From a virus, in IMG/VR virus record IMGVR_UViG_3300020312_000002, positions 1 through 34,105 of that record: a DNA stretch of 34,105 nucleotides. One strand, written 5' to 3'. This document shows positions 28,574 to 34,105 of this stretch, piece after piece. The notes under the pieces are model-generated. The model was given only the letters and a program-made list of their open reading frames with translations, searched no databases and had not been told where the DNA came from. Numbering within the stretch: the first letter of the stretch is position 1; every line of letters begins with the position of its first letter. Position numbers and translations under genes: made by a program.

Positions 28574-31500
28574 TAGCACTTCAATTATATATAGAAGGTC
28601 AAGAGGTTGAGCTTTTTGCAGATGAGAGTATTACACTTACTCAAAGTATTCAAAATGTTAAAGATATAAGTAAGGTTTTTGTGCCTTTTACTCAGAGCTT
28701 TAATGTCCCAGCTTCAAGAGTTAATAATAAGATATTTAAACACTTTTATGATTACTATATAGATGGCTTTGATGCTAGAACTAAAAAAGAAGCTCAACTG
28801 TTTTTAAACTATAAGCCTTTTCAAAATGGTAAAATAAAATTAGAGGGTGTAAGTCTAAAAGATAACAAAGCAGAAAGCTATAAAGTTACTTTCTTTGGTA
28901 AGACAGTAAATCTTAGTGACTTACTAGGTGATGCCACTCTTAACAATTTAGACTTATTAAATAAGGATTTTAAGTTTGAGTATTCAGATACTAATATACT
29001 TAGCATGATGAGTGATGCTGTAGATATTACTTCTGGTTATGAAACTTTTGAGGATGCTTTACTTGTTCCACTTATCACTCATACTGATAGGCTGTTTTAT
29101 GATACCTCAGCTAATGATGCTAACACTGGTAATATAGCCTACTCTGCAACTTCAGACATTCATGGTGTTAATTATTTACAGCTCAAACCAGCTATAAGAG
29201 TTTATGCTATAATTAAAGCTATAGAGCTTCAGTATTTTAAATCTCAAGGCATTATTATAAGTGAGGATTTTATTAATAAAACAAACCTCCCTTTTTATAA
29301 TTTGTATATGTGGTTACATGCTAAAACAGGAGGTCTTATAGAAACTAATGAGGCTATAGCTGTTATGTTAAAAGGGTATACAATTACAAACCCTAAAAGT
29401 CAAGGTCATAGAAAAATGGGAAAAGCTAAAAGCTCTTCTTTTGAAACATATACCTCTGGATCATCTAAAAAAGTAAGTATTACTATAACACCTTCAGACC
29501 TTACAGTTGAATATGACTTTATAATTAAGAAAAATGGTGAAGAATTCTATAGAAGCAAAGGTTTAACTGGAGTTAATAGTGATATTAAAGATTTATCAAT
29601 AGGTAAAGGTGCTGCTGAGTGGACATTCTTTATAGAAGCTAATACTGCTTTAAGTTTTAATGTTTCATTTAATGCTTTTAAGCCTTATGGGTGGAATCAA
29701 ACAAGAAGAATAGAATGGACTGCTACAGCTTCAGTATTAAGTAATCAGCAAGTTACTGCTGGAGAGGTTATGCCTAAAATGAAAATCCTAGACTTCTTAA
29801 CCGGGATATTTAAGATGTTCAATTTGACGGCTTATATAGACCTAGATAATGTACTACATATAAAAACTTTAGACCAGTTTTATAATGATAGTGACAACTA
29901 TTATGATATAACTAAGTTCTTAGATAAAACCTCATCTCAAGTTGACTCAGTAATTCCATTTAAACAAGTCAATTTTACTTATGAAGGTAAAACTAACTTC
30001 TTTGCTGCAGACCATGAAGAGAGGTTTAAAAAAGGATGGGGTGATTTAAAGTATAGCTCTTCAGATACAGATGGTGGAGTTTATGAAATTAAGCTGCCTT
30101 TTGAACACATGAAATATGAGAGACTTATAGATGCTAATACTAGTGTGAGTAGCCCAACTAATAGAACCCAGATACAGTGGGGATGGTCTGCTGATATTAA
30201 AAAAGAAGCTACAATAGGTAAACCCCTACTCTTTTATCCTCAGTTAAGAACTGGAGGTGTTTGTGTTATAAATGCTAGTAATGCAAAAGTTCAAAAAACT
30301 AGTGCTTATTGTCCTAGTAATTCATTATACACTTTATTAAGTTATACTACTTCAGGAACTTTAAAAGATGCTAACTCAGAAAATATAAACTTCAACGCTG
30401 AATTTAATGAGTATCTATTTGAGTATGGTTTTCAAAAAACCTTATTTAATGAATATTACAAAAGTTACATAGAGGATATTTTCAGACAAGACAGAAGGCT
30501 AACAAAAGTCAAGGCATATATTCCTATGAAGTTTTTACACAAACTCACTTTAGCAGATAAGCTAATTATTAGAGATAGGGTTTATAAAATAAACAGTTTA
30601 AAAACAAATTTTGAAAATGGATTGTCTGACTTAGAGCTTATCAATGTAGTAGATGAAAGACCAATTATAGAAAGCTTTACTGAGCTTTTAGGGAGTGTAG
30701 ATAATACTTTTACAACCTTAACTTCAGACTCTACTTTAGTTACTATAGATGCTACTGCTGATTTTAAAGGTTTTATTTTACCACCTATAACAACTAAAGT
30801 GCCTACAGCTATTCCTAGTAATAAGCCTATCCCAGTAGCCAATGTCCCATGTACAGTAACTGCTCCTACTATCACTTTACCAACTCAGGAAACTAACACC
30901 TCAACAATAGTCAAATTTAAGTATACAGTTTCCAGTTTAGGTAAAATTTGTGATGCTTCAAAAATGGAATCAGTAGGCTTTTTATTTGCTGATACTGAAG
31001 CTGCTCTAAAAACAAGTGATGATGTAGATACTTTGATAGGTACTACTGGAGTTACAAATAGAAACTTTTTACAAACAGATACAGGAACTTACAGCACTGA
31101 AATATCTGGACTTACAGACCCAGATACTAAATACTGGAGGTTTTATGCTAGAACAAATACAGATGGTGCTTATGACAAAGCAGATGCTATCTCAGATGTT
31201 TATGCATCCTCAACTTTTGTCTCTGTTAGCTATAGTACTACAGCTACAGCTACAAGGTATCAACTTTATGATGTTAATGCTAGTGCTACAAAAGGAAATA
31301 TTAGAACTATTAGAATTATGGATTTATCAGGAACTTTAATTGACTACAAAGGTATGGGTGGCTTTCTAAATATAAATAGTAAGATAGTGCCTTATGTAGT
31401 CGAAGGTTTACCCTACACCTTTACAGCAAATGGAATCTCTACTTGGACTGGAATATGGGGTTTTGCCACTCAAACTGGAATACACTACCACGCCACCTCA

Positions 31501-31836
31501 AGAACAGAAGCTGAAAAGTTGGCAAAAGTTGGCAATACTTTAATATCCTCTAGTAAAAAAGTAGCCTTTAATAATAGAGTCACTGGTACTGAAGGTACAA
31601 GTAATACAGGTGGTCTGCACCCTTTAAGATATGAAGGTTATGCTTTATATGATATTGACTCCGATTTATACAACCCCCCATTACATGCAGATGGATTTTA
31701 TGCAGTCTGGGAGCATGACGAGAATGGAGTATATGCTTGGTATGTAACGAAAAACAGAAACGCTGTACAATGGAATCAAGGTATAAGTGTAGAGTTAGTA
31801 AATGGGATAGTAACAAATAAACAAAGATTTACATAA
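28570..31836 (+). CDS. Large tail protein, baseplate hub with C-terminal adhesin domains
   Basis: 1088 aa, the largest gene. The N-terminus (LQLYIEGQEVELFADESITLTQSIQNVKDI in landmarks) and VFVPFTQSFNVPAS (36-49) start a conserved domain of about 730 residues that probably forms the tail hub. Residues about 757-880 look like a fibronectin-type or similar beta sandwich (GTYSTEISGLTDPDTKYWRFYARTN). Residues 880-1088 (GLHPLRYEGYALYDIDSD, YAVWEHDENGVYAWYVTKN) form a separate C-terminal module that may contact the host surface. The next gene starts on its last stop base. Confidence 0.72.
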   Translation: MIALQLYIEGQEVELFADESITLTQSIQNVKDISKVFVPFTQSFNVPASRVNNKIFKHFYDYYIDGFDARTKKEAQLFLNYKPFQNGKIKLEGVSLKDNKAESYKVTFFGKTVNLSDLLGDATLNNLDLLNKDFKFEYSDTNILSMMSDAVDITSGYETFEDALLVPLITHTDRLFYDTSANDANTGNIAYSATSDIHGVNYLQLKPAIRVYAIIKAIELQYFKSQGIIISEDFINKTNLPFYNLYMWLHAKTGGLIETNEAIAVMLKGYTITNPKSQGHRKMGKAKSSSFETYTSGSSKKVSITITPSDLTVEYDFIIKKNGEEFYRSKGLTGVNSDIKDLSIGKGAAEWTFFIEANTALSFNVSFNAFKPYGWNQTRRIEWTATASVLSNQQVTAGEVMPKMKILDFLTGIFKMFNLTAYIDLDNVLHIKTLDQFYNDSDNYYDITKFLDKTSSQVDSVIPFKQVNFTYEGKTNFFAADHEERFKKGWGDLKYSSSDTDGGVYEIKLPFEHMKYERLIDANTSVSSPTNRTQIQWGWSADIKKEATIGKPLLFYPQLRTGGVCVINASNAKVQKTSAYCPSNSLYTLLSYTTSGTLKDANSENINFNAEFNEYLFEYGFQKTLFNEYYKSYIEDIFRQDRRLTKVKAYIPMKFLHKLTLADKLIIRDRVYKINSLKTNFENGLSDLELINVVDERPIIESFTELLGSVDNTFTTLTSDSTLVTIDATADFKGFILPPITTKVPTAIPSNKPIPVANVPCTVTAPTITLPTQETNTSTIVKFKYTVSSLGKICDASKMESVGFLFADTEAALKTSDDVDTLIGTTGVTNRNFLQTDTGTYSTEISGLTDPDTKYWRFYARTNTDGAYDKADAISDVYASSTFVSVSYSTTATATRYQLYDVNASATKGNIRTIRIMDLSGTLIDYKGMGGFLNINSKIVPYVVEGLPYTFTANGISTWTGIWGFATQTGIHYHATSRTEAEKLAKVGNTLISSSKKVAFNNRVTGTEGTSNTGGLHPLRYEGYALYDIDSDLYNPPLHADGFYAVWEHDENGVYAWYVTKNRNAVQWNQGISVELVNGIVTNKQRFT

Positions 31837-31973
31837 TGAATGAGATAATACAATTACTAGAAGTGGTTAAAGAAGACCCAAAGAACTTAGGAGAGCTAAG
31901 CAAAATAGCTTTAGGTAAATACAAGCTCCCTACAAGTTTTAAAGAGGGAATAGAACAATTAAAATATATATAA
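31836..31973 (+). CDS. Small helical protein before the tape measure gene (45 aa)
   Basis: The ATG overlaps the TAA of the large tail gene by one base. MNEIIQLLEVVKEDPKNLGE... continues helical to the end. It is encoded 1 nt before the tape measure start. It might be a short tail-assembly helper, but no family is recognised. Confidence 0.65.
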   Translation: MNEIIQLLEVVKEDPKNLGELSKIALGKYKLPTSFKEGIEQLKYI

Positions 31974-31974
31974 A

Positions 31975-33768
31975 ATGAGTACAATAGTCAATGTTAGAGT
32001 TGATGCTAACACTAAAGATGCTACTAAGAATGTAGGCAAGTTTAATGATAAGTTAAAAGACACCTCAAAAGCAACTAAGGATGTTCAAGCTGATTTATCT
32101 GAAGTTAAAAACCAAGCTGATGCTGCTACAGGAGGTGCTATAAGTAAATTTAGAGGACTTATAGGGACTATTAAAAATGTAAGTAAAAGCTTTGTCACTT
32201 TAAAGGGAGCTATTGTTGCTACTGGTCTAGGAGCTTTAGTTTTAGTTATTGGCTCAATAGTTCAAGCCTTTAGGTCTTCAGAAGAAGGACAGAATAAGTT
32301 TGCTAAAATAATGGGTATTATAGGCTCAGTTGTAGGCAACCTTACTGATAAACTTTCTGACTTAGGAGAAAAAATAATAGAGAATCCTTTAGAGCTGATC
32401 TTTATGCCTCTTAGAGGGATATTAAAAAGACTAAAAGCTCTATTAATGTTAGTGCCTAATTTAGGGAAAGCATTAAACCTTGTTTTTAAAGGTAAGTTTG
32501 AGGAGGCTGGTACTATTGCAGCAGATGCCTTTTTAGCTATTGGTACTGGGGTTGAAAATACTACTGAAAAAATAAAAGAGTTTGGAAAAGAAGTTATAGA
32601 AGATGGTAAAAATGCTGCTAAAGTTGCAGATGCTAGAGCTAAAGCAGACAAAGCCTCCAGACAATTAACTATTGAAAGGGCTGAGGCTGATAGAAAAAGA
32701 GCAGAATTATTAGAGAAAGCTGTAGACAAAGAAAACTTTAATACTCAGCAAAGAATAGAATTTCTAAAACAAGCTGGAGCTTTAGAAGAGCAAATAACAA
32801 ATAAAGAAATAGAAGCTGCTAAATTAAGAGCAGATGCTAAAGTATTAGAAAACTCCTTATCAAAATCCACAAAAGAAGACCTAGAAGAAGAAGCAAACTT
32901 AAAAGCAGAGGTCATTAGACTTGAAACTGCTAGGCTTACAAAACAAAAAGAGGTCACCTCTCAAACTATTGCCTTATTAGCTGAAGACAAAGCTGCTAGA
33001 GATGCTATTGATGCTCAAAAGAAAGCTGACCAAGATGCTAAAGATGCTGCTGACTTAGAGGCTGCAAAAACTTTAGCTGATTTAAAAAATCAAATAAGAG
33101 ATGCTGAGGCTGTAAGTGAAGATGAAAGAAGGGCTTTAGAAATTCAAAAAGTACAAGAGCATTACGACAATCTTATTGCACTAGCAGAGCAAAATGGCTT
33201 AGATACAACAAACTTAAAAGCTGCTAGAGACAAAAAAATAGATGAGCTTAATAAAGATGCTACTGAAAAAGAACTAGAGTGGGCTGATATAACTACAGAG
33301 CAAAAGCTAGATATGGCTAGTGGAGCTTTGAATGATATGGCTACAATAATGGGCAAAGAGAGTGCTGCTGGAAAAGCTGCTGCTGCTGCTGCTGCAACTA
33401 TCTCTACATTTTCTTCTGCTACTAAAGCTTATGACTCTATGGCTGCTATTCCAGTGGTCGGTCCAGCATTAGGAGCTGTAGCTGCAGGTGCTGCAGTTGT
33501 TGCTGGTATGGCAAATGTTAAAAAGATACTATCTACTAAAACTCCAGCAGGAGGTGGAGGTTCTCCTAGTTTAGGAGTTACTGCAAGTGCTGCTCCAGCC
33601 TCTCAACCCCCAGACTTTAATATAGTAGGCTCAAACTCACAAAATCAGTTAGCAGAAACTATAGCTGGTAGCCAAAACAAACCAGTTAAGGCTTATGTGG
33701 TCTCTAATGAAGTGTCAAGTGCGCAGGCATTAGATAGGAATATAGTTGAAAGTGCATCATTAGGTTAA
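31975..33768 (+). CDS. Tail tape measure protein
   Basis: 597 aa. It opens with TIVNVRVDANTKDATKNVGKFNDKLKDTSKA, a typical tape-measure start. It has hydrophobic segments at about 75-100 (GAIVATGLGALVLVIGSIV) and near 490-515 (IPVVGPALGAVAAGAAVVAG), and long coiled coils rich in Ala, Glu and Lys between them. Using about 1.5 angstrom per residue, the tail would be near 90 nm, a modest siphovirus tail. The C-terminal Gly/Ser/Pro-rich region is flexible. A DNA GCT repeat encodes an Ala run near 465-471. Confidence 0.88.
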   Translation: MSTIVNVRVDANTKDATKNVGKFNDKLKDTSKATKDVQADLSEVKNQADAATGGAISKFRGLIGTIKNVSKSFVTLKGAIVATGLGALVLVIGSIVQAFRSSEEGQNKFAKIMGIIGSVVGNLTDKLSDLGEKIIENPLELIFMPLRGILKRLKALLMLVPNLGKALNLVFKGKFEEAGTIAADAFLAIGTGVENTTEKIKEFGKEVIEDGKNAAKVADARAKADKASRQLTIERAEADRKRAELLEKAVDKENFNTQQRIEFLKQAGALEEQITNKEIEAAKLRADAKVLENSLSKSTKEDLEEEANLKAEVIRLETARLTKQKEVTSQTIALLAEDKAARDAIDAQKKADQDAKDAADLEAAKTLADLKNQIRDAEAVSEDERRALEIQKVQEHYDNLIALAEQNGLDTTNLKAARDKKIDELNKDATEKELEWADITTEQKLDMASGALNDMATIMGKESAAGKAAAAAAATISTFSSATKAYDSMAAIPVVGPALGAVAAGAAVVAGMANVKKILSTKTPAGGGGSPSLGVTASAAPASQPPDFNIVGSNSQNQLAETIAGSQNKPVKAYVVSNEVSSAQALDRNIVESASLG

Positions 33769-33786
33769 AATTTAAAAATTAAAATT

Positions 33787-34077
33787 ATGAAAGAATTAAA
33801 TGAAGACTCAAAATTTCAAATAAGTATTAAATCCTTAATAGCAATAGCTGTAGGGATATTCACCTTAGTAGGTTTTTACTATACTTTGCAGGCAGACATT
33901 GAAGAAGCCAAAGAACTGCCTAAACCAGAAGTAAGTAGAACTGAATATGATTTAAAAGACCAGCTTATACGAGAGACTATTTTAAATACAGAAAAAAAGG
34001 TGGATGAAAATGGTAAAACCTTAGATAAAATAGAAGAGAGATTATATGAGATTAACACTACAAAAAAGAAGAGATGA
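33787..34077 (+). CDS. Single-TM protein with coiled coil (96 aa)
   Basis: One transmembrane helix (LIAIAVGIFTLVGFYYTLQ, about 17-35) near the N-terminus is followed by a charged coiled-coil domain (KKVDENGKTLDKIEERLYEI). The leader TTAAAAATTAAAATT is like that of other structural genes. The TGA overlaps the ATG of the thioredoxin-like gene across the circular join. Such short TM proteins between tape measure and thioredoxin-like genes recur in Bacteroidota phages; function unknown, possibly infection-channel or lysis related. Confidence 0.72.
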   Translation: MKELNEDSKFQISIKSLIAIAVGIFTLVGFYYTLQADIEEAKELPKPEVSRTEYDLKDQLIRETILNTEKKVDENGKTLDKIEERLYEINTTKKKR

Positions 34078-34105
34078 ATTATATAGCAATTTTAATGATG
34101 TTCTT
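34051..34105. repeat. Direct terminal repeat, right copy (circular overlap)
   Basis: Identical to 1-55. Treat as the assembly overlap of a circular 34,050-bp molecule, not as a second copy of the gene start it contains. Confidence 0.93.

Noticed and set aside
32262-32729. 155-codon open frame on the - strand inside the tape measure gene
   Set aside because: Its translation is Ser/Ala/Phe/Leu-rich, the typical antisense shadow of an Ala/Lys/Glu coiled coil. There is no leader and no neighbours on that strand.
1-34105. CRISPR arrays, complete tRNA or rRNA genes, insertion sequences
   Set aside because: I looked for spaced direct repeats, cloverleaf-like segments and transposase domains and saw none. 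The only tRNA-like segment is the partial att core.

Overview
The window looks like one complete, circular, temperate tailed-phage (or circularised prophage) genome. The first 55 bases are repeated exactly as the last 55 bases (1-55 = 34051-34105), as expected for an assembled circular molecule, so the unit genome would be 34,050 bp and coordinate 1 falls inside the tail/head gene run. The host is most likely a member of the Bacteroidota, probably a flavobacterium. The DNA is AT-rich, most genes lack a Shine-Dalgarno sequence and start after A-rich leaders, the early promoter fits the Bacteroidota pattern TTG-N20-TATATTTG, and most proteins belong to families I associate with Bacteroidota phages. 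A gene for a tail tape measure (597 aa) and a tail-assembly-chaperone frameshift indicate a long-tailed, probably siphovirus-like particle.

Layout, read around the circle. (1) 11377-13783, lysogeny control: a candidate attP with paired arm sites, a tyrosine integrase (+), a convergent coiled-coil HTH repressor (-) and a two-promoter operator region. (2) 13784-18581, early genes: small unknowns, an excisionase-like HTH protein, a zinc-ribbon peptide, an ERF single-strand annealing protein, a DUF1376-type replication initiator, a probable replication accessory protein, a winged-helix protein and an OB-fold SSB-like protein, closed by a strong terminator at 18643-18700. (3) 18715-20156, middle genes: a zinc-ribbon protein, a NinG-like recombination nuclease and a small ECF-like sigma factor, with a dyad-covered promoter and a start-codon hairpin ahead of ninG. 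(4) 20146-22425: a ParB-like protein and a GT-A glycosyltransferase-like protein side by side, plus small proteins. (5) 22456-33768: terminase small and large subunits, tail assembly chaperone with a -1 frameshift, tail completion proteins, large tail proteins and tape measure. (6) 33787-34105 joined to 1-8970: membrane protein, thioredoxin-like protein, XkdF-like protease, scaffold, major capsid protein, tail tube, portal, connector, S74 fibre and adhesins. (7) 8977-11376: membrane peptides, M15 endolysin, 3-TM-type holin and a metallophosphoesterase.

The most interesting result is a probable self-contained late-gene switch. The bipartite sequence GACCGA-N16-CGTT occurs three times on the + strand with identical spacing: ahead of the scaffold/capsid genes (1178-1203), ahead of the tail assembly chaperone (24006-24031), and inside the sigma gene itself (19776-19801). 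The layout resembles an ECF-sigma promoter (-35, 16-nt spacer, CGTT-type -10), and the phage encodes a protein with sigma region 2 and region 4 features. I infer that this protein reads these sites as late promoters. Other notable items are the ParB/glycosyltransferase pair, the dual-coding chaperone region, a repressor without a peptidase domain, and tail genes placed between the terminase and the head genes.
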